Source: Sisyra terminalis
Lineage: Eukaryota; Arthropoda; Insecta; Neuroptera; Sisyridae
Direction of reading: 5' to 3'
Assembly (NCBI GenBank): GCA_958496175.1
Contig: OY292278.1
Span: 45,694,001-45,758,000 of the forward strand
Length of the DNA stretch: 64,000 nucleotides
Below the pieces are notes generated by a model. The model saw only the letters and a program-made list of their open reading frames with translations. It was not told where the DNA came from and made no database searches. How positions within the stretch are numbered: the first letter of the stretch is position 1; each line of letters starts with the position of its first letter. Of the stretch, positions 48,270 to 58,169 are shown piece after piece. Made by a program: the position numbers and the translations under genes.

Positions 48270-49560
48270 TTAAAGGGAAGCCAGCTTTCGAAAATACCCA
48301 AAGGTGTCGAAGAGTTTGGATACAGACCCAGGCATTCCACAACAATGCAACTTTACAGAATATGTGATCATATAAGTGACGCCTTTAACAGTAAGAAACA
48401 CGCGGGAATGGCTCTTCTTAACACATAAAAGGCTTTTGATACTCTATGGCGTGAAGGGCCAATATACAAGCTAATAAAAATGAAATTTCCAAGATACCTT
48501 ATAATAATAATCAATAGTTATCTCAAAGAGCGCCTAGTTTTGTGTGCAAATCAAAAAGCAGATTAATTAAGGCTGGAGTCTCTCAAGGGTCTATTATGGG
48601 ACCTATTCTATTTATATTATAAATAAATGATATCCCGCGGATACCCGAAACTTTCCTTTCCGTATATGCTGACGATACAGGAATTGTTGCATCCTTCTGA
48701 AGAGCTGATACAGTGGCCAACAGAATAACCAAGGCCTTAAAAAGGATACTGTTTTTTTTACAAAATGGAAAATAAAGGCCAATGATAACAAAACTGAAGC
48801 TATTCTATTCACTAGAAGAAGACCCAACAAGCATAAAAAGGTATTAATAAATGGGAAAAATATAGAATGGGCAAAAACAGTTAGATACTTGGGGATGCAA
48901 CAGGATTCCAGACTTAACTTTGCTGAACATTTCAAACTATCTAAAAACAAATTAATGGCCCGAACTATCATCTTATATCCATTGCTAAAAAGACAATCAA
49001 GGATGTCTACTAGCAATAAATTAATAATTTATAAAACAGTGCTCAGACCAGTGCTTACATATACATGTCCAGTCTGGAGTTGAGTAAGCAAAACCAAGTA
49101 TCTGGCAATACAAAGGGTCCAAAATAAATTACTAAGAATGCTGGGAAACTACTCAGCCAAATACAAAGTACATGAGCTTCATGAGGAATTAAAGATAATA
49201 CCACTAGATTTATATATCTTCGCTTTGTCGCGGAAATTTTACACAAATTGTAGAGGTGGGCCTAACCAAATAATTAGAAACATCAGTGACTAAACCCTTG
49301 ATGACCTACTCCACAAATACAGAAAATACAAACATAAAAGAATAAGACATATGGTCCTATAACAACCTGAAAGCAGGAACAATATTCGGGGTTTTTTAAG
49401 AATTGCCATCTATTTTTCCTCAACCACAATAAACAAGTACACTATTGTAAACTAATCTCTATCCTAGATCAGGATCTACAGACGCTGCTTGGAAGGTTTA
49501 TGCAAGGTATATCGCACTTAAAATTAAAAACAAAATTAAAAGAGCAATAAATTTTATTTG
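48270..49560 (+). pseudogene. Jockey-clade LINE, RT and C-terminus, decayed (copy g)
   Basis: Frames in order: GVEEFGYRPRHSTTMQL (RT motif 1), MALLNT then KAFDTLWREGPIYKL (motif A, the aspartate of LLDxxKAFD region replaced around a stop), YADDTGIVA at 48663 (motif C, both aspartates kept), a thumb region, LIIYKTVLRPVLTYTCPVWS, LRMLGNYSAKYKVHEL and a basic tail near 49340. Many stops and frameshifts are present. The 5' part with the endonuclease is missing. The 3' end near 49560 is AT-rich without a clear poly-A. The last 800 bp are the same family as 60419-61235. Confidence 0.88.
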
Positions 49561-49612
49561 ATTTACCCAAAGATGTAAACAGAATTATGATTAAACAGTA
49601 GGGAAAGATATA

Positions 49613-51326
49613 TTAGGTTGGCGGGAAAGTTCTGTCGTATTTTTGGTTTAGCGTTATCCTGATGGAAGACAATTCCTTTTTCTATTGGCCAAAATCGGTC
49701 GTTTTTCTTTATCAAGCTGATTACAGTAGACACTCGCATTGATGGTCTGCCCCTGTTTGAGTAGGTCGTAGTAAATCGGACCTCTTATATCCCACCATAA
49801 ACAAAGCATAACTTTTCTTTGACGAAGATTTGGTTTTGGAGTCGTTTTGGCGGATGTTCCAGGTTTGCAATGAACTTTTTTTCTCTTAACATTCTCGTAG
49901 AGTATCCACTTTTCATCTGCTGTAATGATTTTGTCTAAAAACGGTTCCACACTGTTTCTAATAAGAAGAGACGAACAGATTCTCATACGATCTGATAGGT
50001 TTTTTTTCGGTCAAATCATGTGGAATCCAAAAACAAGATAAATCCAAGTTGTTTTATGTGGTCTTCAACAGTAGAATGATGAACGCTGAACTCCTTTGAT
50101 ATTTCTCTAGTGGTCAGATGTGGGTTAGTCTCCAGCATTGGCCGCAAAATTTCATTATCGACCTTGGATGGCCTTCCAGATCGAAGATCTTCTTTGAGCG
50201 TGAATTCCCGGAAACGAAATTTGGCAAACCATCTTTGACAGGTTCGAATATTAACCACTTCACTTCCAAACGTGTCACAAATGTTTTTACATGCAATCCT
50301 CTCTGGAACTCGTACAAAATGCAATGTCGTAAATGCACTTTATCCACTGCCATCTTGATGGGTCTATACTAGGGTGATTTTTTTTTGGGTCCCATCGTGA
50401 AATTTTGTTGGAAATACCAAAAAAAAAAAAATCTCTGAAAGTTTCAGCCCTTAATATTAATTTTAAGTCCTCAACCAAGACGTGTAAAGATTTCCCATTG
50501 AAAATACACGGAAACTCTGATTTTTTATTTTTAAATTTTTATATCTCAGCGGCATTTCATGGGATCGCTTTTACCGAAGATGGTTTTTTCTCAGAATTAA
50601 ACGCTCTACAAAAGTGCCCATTGCGACAAAGTCGTAACTCACACCGGTGAGGTAGTACGGGCCACTGAACCTGATTTTTCCATAAAATTCAAGGCTTAAT
50701 ATCTCGTTTAATATTGATTTCGCGATTTGGTCTACAAGAACTTTTTTGTAGGAAATCAAATTCTCTACAAGTTTTTCATTTATAATTTTTCCGTTGCTCT
50801 TGTTATTTACGAGATAAATGCAAAAAAAACGCGAATTTTATGAAAAAAGCAGGTTCAGTGGCTCGTACTACCTCACCGGTGTGAGTTACAACTTTGTCGC
50901 AATGGGCACTTTTGTAGAGCGTTTAATTCTGAGAAAAAACCATCTTCGGTAAAAGCGATCCCATGAAATGCCGCTGAGATATAGAAATTTAAAAATAAAA
51001 AATCAGAGTTTTCGTGTATTTTCAATGGGAAATCTTTACACGTCTTGGTCGAGGACTTAAAATTAATATTAAGGGCTCAAACTTTCAGGGTTTTTTTTTT
51101 TGGTATTTCCAACAAAATTTCACGATGGGACTAAAAAAAAAAAATCATCCAAGTCTGTACTTCTCAAGTAACTGACGAAAAAATTTGAAATTGGTTCCGT
51201 TATATCCCACAAGCCTTGTGCTAAACAATAAGACCCTATATGACTCATTTTACCTGTTCGTTTTTCTCGTACAGTCAAAAACACTGCAATTGCAGTAAAT
51301 TCGACAGAACTTTCCCGCCAATGTAA
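49613..51326 (-). mobile_element. mariner element with truncated transposase
   Basis: Terminal repeats share TTGGCGGGAAAGTTCTGTCG at 49618-49637 and its reverse complement at 51302-51321, with TA outside both. The minus-strand transposase starts MAVDKVHLRHCILYEFQRG at 50353, shifts frame, and continues with the helix-turn-helix region (TCQRWFAKFR, RSGRPSKVDNE, TREISKEFSVHHSTV). The catalytic ITADEKWILY and VMLCLWW follow, then a shifted FHQDNAKP holding the second aspartate. The 3' repeat follows almost at once, so the third aspartate and about 100 residues are gone. Without the nested hairpin it would be about 930 bp, against about 1.3 kb for a full mariner. It is inactive. Confidence 0.9.
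50370..51152. mobile_element. Hairpin element family C, nested in mariner
   Basis: The ends are TAGGGTGATTTTT and AAAATCATCCAA, flanked by GTCTATAC (50362-50369) and GTCTGTAC (51153-51160), an 8-bp duplication with one mismatch. It lies just upstream of the mariner start codon. The arms pair through GGTCCCATCGTGAAATTTTG, AAGTTTCAGCCC, TTAATATTAATTTTAAG, TTTCCCATTGAAAATACACG, AATTAAACGCTCTACAAAA and CACACCGGTGAGGTAGTACG. The loop near 50750 carries TTTTTTGTAGGAAATC. The end type and duplication length fit hAT. No protein is encoded. Confidence 0.85.
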
Positions 51327-51329
51327 TAC

Positions 51330-52380
51330 TTCAAAAATAAATTGTCATATTTAAATAATCATTTTCTTTCGTATCAATTTTTGCCTTCCCAACAATTTTC
51401 GGTTTATAGAGCCGCCCGCCACTGGCACGGATTTTATGTTCAGTGGGGATATATGTGAGATAAATCAATAATCGGATTTTTCCAATAACTCTTATCGGCT
51501 GTTAACGCCAACCGTCTTTCGGTGTATGTGTCATCCATTGCGCGTTCAAATACGCCTATTCTGTGATTAATGGAAAATTGATAGAAATATATATGAAGTC
51601 ATTGTAAATTTTTCAAAGTCGTATCACACACTCCATTTAGGTGCCAGCATAAACGGATATTTGGAGAAGTTTTGAGACAGGAAGAAATTGAGAAATCGGA
51701 ACGAGTTTGGTAGAACCACGTGGTTCTTTTATGAGAAAACGACGGCGATTTTCTTTTCCTCCTCTGATAACGTGAGCTTATGATGGGGAAGCGAAAAAAA
51801 AATGAGATCTAACGATAGAAATATATTTGATATTTAAGTGTTATGACTTTATTCGTTGTAAATAAAATATTAAAACGCTTTTTTTTTCTCGGAAATTTTC
51901 AAGAAAAAACAAATAAAATTCTTTCTTTAAGAAAGTAATTTTGTCTTTCTTTTGATTTATAAAATTGATTAGTTCTTCAAATATTTTGCAATCTAAAACA
52001 AATATTATCCAAAAGAACCACGCAGTTATCAAGTTTAGTCTATCGTAGTATCAGTTATCCTTTCTTTTTTTTTAATAAAAAAAATCAATGGAATGAAGCG
52101 CATATTACGTGCAGCAAAGATGTTCTATTTTACAGGTATCCTGCTCGTGGGAATTTAATATCCTGCAACAAGGGGGTGTTTTCAGGTTGAGTTGAAAACC
52201 ACCCTTTCAAAAATTGCTACTTTTACTCGGAAATCTTTTATCGGCAAATATGATCGGCGATCTTTTTGTATTCGATTATATCGAAACGATTTAATCAGAA
52301 AATTTTCCAATGATCAAATCCTAAAATCGCAAAAAAGTTATTTCAACCTTTTTAGTAAAACCCAAGTTATGGCTTTAAAA
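51330..52380. other. No recognisable gene
   Basis: Frames at 51841-52032 and 52192-52392 show no domain. The patch 51400-51740 is less AT-rich and looks unique. Confidence 0.45.
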
Positions 52381-52384
52381 CTAA

Positions 52385-52733
52385 CGATTTGAACGATTTA
52401 TCCAATTATTCCCGTTTTCATCCATGGTTTATAATAATCATTAGATAAATCTCCTTATTGGATACTAAATACTTGATGTTTTTTATTTTATCTTTGTACA
52501 AAGTTTCGCTACTTTCGTAGCTTCATCGGATACTCAATTAATGCCGAGATTATTATACATGAATTTAATAATTGATGATTTGTAATTGAGTATCCGATGA
52601 AGCTACGAAAGTAACGAAACTTTGTTCAAAGACAAAATAAAAAACATCAAGTATTTAATATCCAAAACAGGAGATTCATATAATGATTATTATAAACCAT
52701 GGATAAGAACGTGAATAATGGGGATTTATGCAC
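52385..52733. mobile_element. Hairpin element with Penelope-like terminal motif
   Basis: The left arm has TCCATGGTTTATAATAATCA, ATACTTGATGTTTTTTATTT and TTTCGCTACTTTCGTAGC; all return as reverse complements on the right (TATCCGATGAAGCTACGAAA, ACATCAAGTATTTAATATCC, ATTATAAACCATGGATA). The loop is short, near 52560. The word CCGATGAAGCTACGAAAGTA followed by GCGAAACTTTGT is the type found in Penelope-like terminal repeats. It sits directly before a LINE tail. Confidence 0.65.
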
Positions 52734-53030
52734 AAAATGAAGGAACATCACCGGCCAAAGCACAGTAAAAGGATGATGGGAAAACCATCCTCGAAACTAT
52801 CTACTTCAATAATTGGTCTTACAGGAAAACAAGTCAGAATGGTAATGCTGGTAATAACCAGAAATTGCATGCAATGCGATTACATGAAAATGATCGCAGA
52901 TTTAGATTATACCAGGAAGAAGATAAATCTGCTTTTCAGGTTCTATGGGAATGCAGCGCTATGAATGGGTGGAGACTTAAGAAACTGGGGATATCAAGTT
53001 CTGAAAGTAAAATATTCGAAAAGATCCTAG
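52734..53030 (+). pseudogene. LINE ORF2 C-terminal tail, decayed
   Basis: Plus frames read SKLSTSIIGLTGKQVRMV and ITRNC, then MRLHENDRRFRLYQEED and KSAFQVLWECSAMNGWRLKK. This fits the LSRxxLRxLxGLxTGHC...HxMxLxxxxxCRxCxEExESAxHxLCEC tail of RNase H-bearing LINEs, with most cysteines of the zinc motif changed. Stops and frameshifts are present. It is similar in type to the tail at 9.1 kb. Confidence 0.65.
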
Positions 53031-53040
53031 CGTGACAGTG

Positions 53041-54410
53041 GATGACGGTCACTTTGAAAATCGTCAAATTTCAAAAAAAAATTTTATGAGGCCAATCGAA
53101 AATATACGTCCACCCGTACATGCTGTGCAAATTTTTCCGAAGACAAACCACGTTTAAGGGATGAAATCGACTATCAAAGTGCCAGAAGAAATCATCAAAC
53201 CATCTAAACTTCAATCGCATGTAATATCGTTAAATAAGGGATGATATTCGAACCAAAGGCAGTTTCGGGTTCGTTACAATGTATCAAATGATTATATGAC
53301 AATCTACTTTGAATTCGAGACAAAACAATTTTTCGTCAAAAAAAAAACCGTGGGTTAACCATCGTTGATTTTTCACGAAAATCATCAAACTTCAAAAAAA
53401 AAATTACGATGCCAATCGAAAATATACGTTCACTCGTACATGCTGTGCAAATTTTTCCGAAAACAAACCATGTTTAAGGGATGAAATCGACCATCAAAGT
53501 GCCAAAAGAAATCATTAAACTATCCAAACTTCAATCACATGTAATATCGTTAAATATACATAATAATAATAATAATATAATAAGCTATTTCGATTTCAAA
53601 AAGAAAAAAATTTTCGTAAAAAAAACCGTGGGTAACTTCAATCGCATGTAACATAGTTACATAAGGGATGATTTTCGAACTAAGGATAGTTTCGGGTTCG
53701 TAACAATGTATCAAACGATAATATAACAATCTACTTCGAATTCGAAACAAAACAATTTTTCGTCAAAAAAAAACCGTGGGTTAACCATCGTTGATTTTTC
53801 ACGAAAATCGTCAAATTTTAAGTTTGGTTTTTTAAGATGCCAATCGAAAGTATAAGCCCACCAGTACATGCTGTGCAGATATTTCCAAAAATAAACCCCA
53901 TTTAAGGGATGAAATCGACCATCAAAATGCCAGAAGAATTTATCAAATCATCCAAACTTCAATCGCATGTAATATCGTTATATAAGGGATGATTGTCGAA
54001 CTAAAAACAGTTTCGGGTTCGTTACAATGTATCAAACGATAATATAACAATCTACTTCGAATTCGAAAAAAAGAACAATTTTTCGTCAAAAAAAAACCGT
54101 GGGTTAACCATCGTTGATATCCCACGAAAATGGTCAAATACAAAAAAAAAATTTTATGAGGCCAATCGAAAATATACGTCCACCCGTATATGCTATGCAA
54201 AATTTTCCCAAAACAAACCATCTTTAAGGGATGAAATCAACCATCAAAATGACAGAAGAAATCATCAAATCATCCCAACTTCAATCGCATGTAACATAGT
54301 TACATAAGGGATGATTTTTGAACCCCAGGGATAGTTTTGGGTTCGTAACAATGTATTAAACGATAATATAATAAGCTATTTCGAATTCAAAACAAAAAAA
54401 AAAAAAAGCT
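53041..54410. repeat. Tandem array, unit about 320 bp
   Basis: Marker words recur in order: AATATACGTCCACCCGTACA, CATGCTGTGCAAATTTTTCC, TTTAAGGGATGAAATCGACC, AACTTCAATCGCATGTAA, AAGGGATGATTTTCGAAC, GGGTTCGTTACAATGTATCA and ACCGTGGGTTAACCATCG. CATGCTGTGCA-type words lie near 53129, 53448, 53867 and 54190, giving steps of about 320 bp plus one extra 100-bp partial copy. There are about four units. No coding sequence; the frames at 53550-54221 are repeat shadows. Confidence 0.88.
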
Positions 54411-54435
54411 GCCAAATAAACCGTGGATTCCGTTT

Positions 54436-55262
54436 AAAAATATCCCATTTAAAAATAAAAATTCTTATAAATGGAAAATAGCAAGTACGACGGTTGTTGA
54501 GGTTCACCAAGCTTCTTGGTTTTAACAAGACGAAGTAGGGACCCCGGTAACACAATAAATCCTAAGGTTGCAATATTGAAACTCAATTAACCATATTCCG
54601 GAAAACTCAGCTTAATAAAAAAAGGTAGATTTCAGGAATGTGAAACAGTTGAACATCGGAGGAGGTGCCTTTCAAAAAGCGGATGTTCAAAAGGAAAAAA
54701 AAACAATTTTAACTGATTTTTTATAAAAATGTTATGGTTTAAGAAAATAAACCTGTGAACTTTAAATGTTCATATAAAACAATTGGGTTTTCAAAGATTG
54801 GCAATAGTAAACACCACGGGGAGGGAAAATAAAAAAAAACGGATTTTTTTAAAAAAATATCCCATTTAAAGTTAAATATTCTTATCAACAGAAAGTATCT
54901 AGTACTTCGAGCTACTTTACAGCTACTTAGTTTTAATAAATTGAAGTAGGAACCCTGGAAATACAATGAATCCTAAGACTGCAGTGTTGAAGCTCAATTA
55001 ACCTCATCCCGGACAACTTAGCTTAATAAAAAATGGCAAATTTTAGGAATATGAAACAATGGAACATCGGAGGAGGTGCTCTTCAAAAAACGGATGTCCA
55101 AATAGAAAAAAGAACAATTTTAACTGCTTTTTTATAAAAATGTTAATGGTTTAAGAAAATAAATCTGTGAACTTTAAATGTCCATACAAAGCGGTTGGGT
55201 TTTCAAAGATTGGCAATAGTAAAACAACAAGGGGAGGGAAAATCAAAAAAAAAAACGATAAA
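54436..55262. repeat. Two-copy tandem duplication, period about 415 bp
   Basis: Both units begin AAAAATATCCCATTTAAA and run through TTGAAGTAGGRACCC, ACAATRAATCCTAAG, AACATCGGAGGAGGTGC, AACTTTAAATGTYCATA and TTTTCAAAGATTGGCAATAG, ending in GGGGAGGGAAAAT. It follows the 320-bp array without a clear gap. Confidence 0.88.
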
Positions 55263-55264
55263 AA

Positions 55265-55800
55265 TGGACTTTTTTTTTAAATATACCGATTGAAAATCTA
55301 GGATCCTGCAAACCTACTTGGTAAATCTGTTCATCACAATGATCCCACATAAAACAGTAGTTCAAAACTTGAACTTTTGTATTTTTGGAATTGTGAATTT
55401 CAGAGTTATTGTGAAAGATTCCAAATAAAAGATTTAAAGAAAAATAAGACAAATATATAAAAAAAATAAAACAATTAATATATAAGTGAGTAGGGAGCAT
55501 CGCGGGATGGAATCCCCAACATGTGACAAGTGAATCTGACTAAGGTTAGCTTCTACATATTAGCCAAACTGGAAAGCCAATTCGGCAATAAGTTAAAAAC
55601 TTTAAAAAAAATAATACGTGAGCGATTTTCCAATGCATTTTTTTAAACTTGAAGAACTATTGTATCTTTGGAATAGTGAATTCTAGAGTTATTGTTAAAA
55701 ATTCAAAGTAAAAGATTTGATATTTGATTTTTTTTTAAAACTTAAACAGAACAAAAAATTATTCACCAAAAAATTAAATAAATTTTCCTCTTTAACAGGT
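55265..55800. repeat. Two-copy tandem duplication, period about 300 bp
   Basis: GTATTTTTGGAATTGTGAAT near 55379 and GTATCTTTGGAATAGTGAAT near 55663 start matching stretches (AGAGTTATTGT, AAAAGATTT). The units have diverged more than the two preceding arrays. Confidence 0.6.
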
Positions 55801-56690
55801 AGGTGATTTTGCAACGCATTTCCTCCTGTAAAAATATATACGTTTGAATATAATTTTACTACAGAAAATTTAAATTGTACGTTTCAAATTTCCACCCACT
55901 GATCTAGTTTAGCGTTTTTTTTTTTTTAAATAGTGAGGTATGTTAATTCCGTATATAATGACAGAGAAAAATCGAATGGTAAAAACCAACCGTTAATTAA
56001 TTACGGTTTCAAGTTGCAGTCACAAAATAATAAAAATAAAAAAAACAATGCCTATAAAATAAATTGAGGTATAAACTATTTTTCAGTCAATAAAACGTAA
56101 AAAAATAAAATAAACCAACTTTGAAAATCCTATTAATTATCTTCATTCAATAGAGTCATTAAGAACTCAATCCACATTTAACGAGAGCGTGCATATTTGA
56201 ATAATGAGAGGCTGTCTATTTATTGGCATGATGAATAAACATTTCCAGATAGACTATAAGGGTTTCGGGATAACAATACGGGGATGGAAGATCTATGTCA
56301 TCATCATCATCATCACCATCGTTCAGCTCGTCGAAGTGGGTGGTTACGACATTCAGACTAAATTACCTTGACTAATGTATTTGAGGACTATAAGGAAATA
56401 GAGGAAACATTTACGCGGACAATTAGGGGATGAGGCATCAGGTGAGAGGATAATAAAACGAACGCATTGTATTATTAGGGGTGTGAGTTGAATTATTATC
56501 CATTTCTATGGCACATTGGGTGAGAAAAGGATAGTTTCTCGGGATCAAAGATCCAGACGCAATTAACTGATCCCTAAAATTGAGTTTGGGCAGCAACTAT
56601 GTAGATTTTTCGTATCTCTCAAGGGTGCCACTTTCTTGAAGTAATCCGGAATTTACCATGAAAAATTGTCTAGTAGTTTACCGATTATTT
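55800..56690. other. No recognisable gene
   Basis: The patch 56200-56640 is less AT-rich, with a short CATCATCATCATCATCACCATC repeat near 56299, and looks unique. No domain seen. Confidence 0.45.
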
Positions 56691-56692
56691 AT

Positions 56693-58165
56693 ATGGGATG
56701 TCCCAGATAATTGTCGATAAAAATGGAAGTAAATTTGCATGGATTTCTATCCTAAAAAGGCCCTTGCCAGATAAGCTGGTCTAAAATGCACCCATTGCAA
56801 TCGGGCTAATTTTTTTTCTGAAAATACCTTACAGTATGAACAACATTTCAGCTAAGTTTCAACTCTAAAATATGACGCGTTATTGTGTAAAAAATATTTT
56901 TTTTTCCAAAATCAATATTCTCTGAAACTGTTTGATAATACCGAAAACAGTGCATATGATTTTCAGGATATTACTAAGTAGTACTCCGAGAAAAATTAAA
57001 AAATACGATTTATTTTTTCAAATAATTTTTTTTATCCCAAAATCGTTTGGTACACCTTAGTTTTTTTTTCTATATAATCCTCTATCATCATTCTACAATA
57101 TATACTTTTTTCAGATTTTTAAAAATATTAAAAAGTAAGTACGTAAGAGCTGAAATATTGAATTTAAAAATACATTTAATTTTTCTAACCATTATCTAAC
57201 ATTAAAATAAGATTTTTTCGCTGACTTTGAACAGTTATACTGTGTATACAATATATAGAATATATTGCGGTCCAATTTATGTAGTATAATTTAATATAAT
57301 AATATATAAAAATCATCAGTTCAAACAAAAATATTCGTGACGTATTGCCCAGATACGTATTCCGAGTGCCAAGCAATCTCATCAGTGGTCATCAAGTAGT
57401 TTGGATCACTCCGTAACTGCTTTGGTAGATTGCTTGGCAATCGAAATACGTATCTGGGCAATACGTCACGAATATTTTTGTTTGAACTTCTGTTCAAATT
57501 TATGTTGGTGGTATGATTTTTTATATATTATTATATTAAATTATACTACATAAATTGGACTGTAATATATTTTATATATTGTATACACATTATCTAACAT
57601 TGTTAAGAATACAAAAAAAATATATTTAGTAAACTGAGACAAGGGGATGATGTACAAAAAATTACGTCATGGTACTAAAAGATTTTAGCACACAAAAAAG
57701 TTTAAAGAATACTTCTTTTTTTAACTATTGTCTAATATTTTTAAAAATCTGCAAAATAATATTTATGTATTGTAGAATGATGATAGAGGATTATATAGAA
57801 AAAAAACTTAGGTGTACCAAACGATTTTGGCATAAAAAAAAATTTTTTGAAAAAATAAATCGTATTTTTATCAATGATCGATCGATCTGATTCATGAGCG
57901 AATTTTTCTCGGAGTACTACTTAGTGATATCTTGAAACTCATAAGCACTTTTTTCGGTATTATCAAACAGTTTCAGAGAATATTGATTTTTAAAAAAAAA
58001 TATTTTTATTTTTTACACAATGCGTCATATTTTAGAGTTGAAACTTAGCTGAAATGTTAGCCATACTGTAAGGTATTTTCAGAAAAAAAATTAGCCCGAT
58101 TGCAATGGGGCATTTTAGATCATCTCATCTGGCGAGAGCTTTTGGTTAAGAAAATTGATTTCCTC
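56693..58165. mobile_element. Large foldback element with ~430-bp arms
   Basis: The left side begins near TATGGGATGTCCCAG. The arms pair clearly from about 56735 to 57120 and from about 57735 to 58165 through GGTCTAAAATGCACCCATTG, AATACCTTACAGTATG, AAGTTTCAACTCTAAAATAT, TCTCTGAAACTGTTTGATAA, GTAGTACTCCGAGAAAAATT, ATCGTTTGGTACACCT and TCTACAATA. Another palindromic element sits near the centre. The right terminus and target duplication are not clear. No protein is encoded. Confidence 0.75.
57204..57588 (-). mobile_element. Palindromic element with 13-bp target duplication, copy 2
   Basis: The same family as 10941-11402 in the opposite orientation. The tail (reverse complement of GATTTTTTCGCTGACTTTGAA) is at the left, then GTGTATACAATATATAG, the two arms, and TTGTATACAC at the right. 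The perfect duplication ATTATCTAACATT lies at 57191-57203 and 57589-57601. The centre is shorter than in copy 1, so the loop region has lost about 70 bp. It is nested in the large foldback element. Confidence 0.87.
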
Positions 58166-58169
58166 AATC

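Noticed and set aside
48612..49016. 134-residue minus-strand frame
   Set aside because: It is antisense to the jockey RT relic; the same shadow appears at 60479-60676 in the related copy.
53943..54221. Hydrophobic 92-residue frame repeated at 53550-53750
   Set aside because: It recurs only because the DNA is a tandem array and is not conserved in frame through the units.
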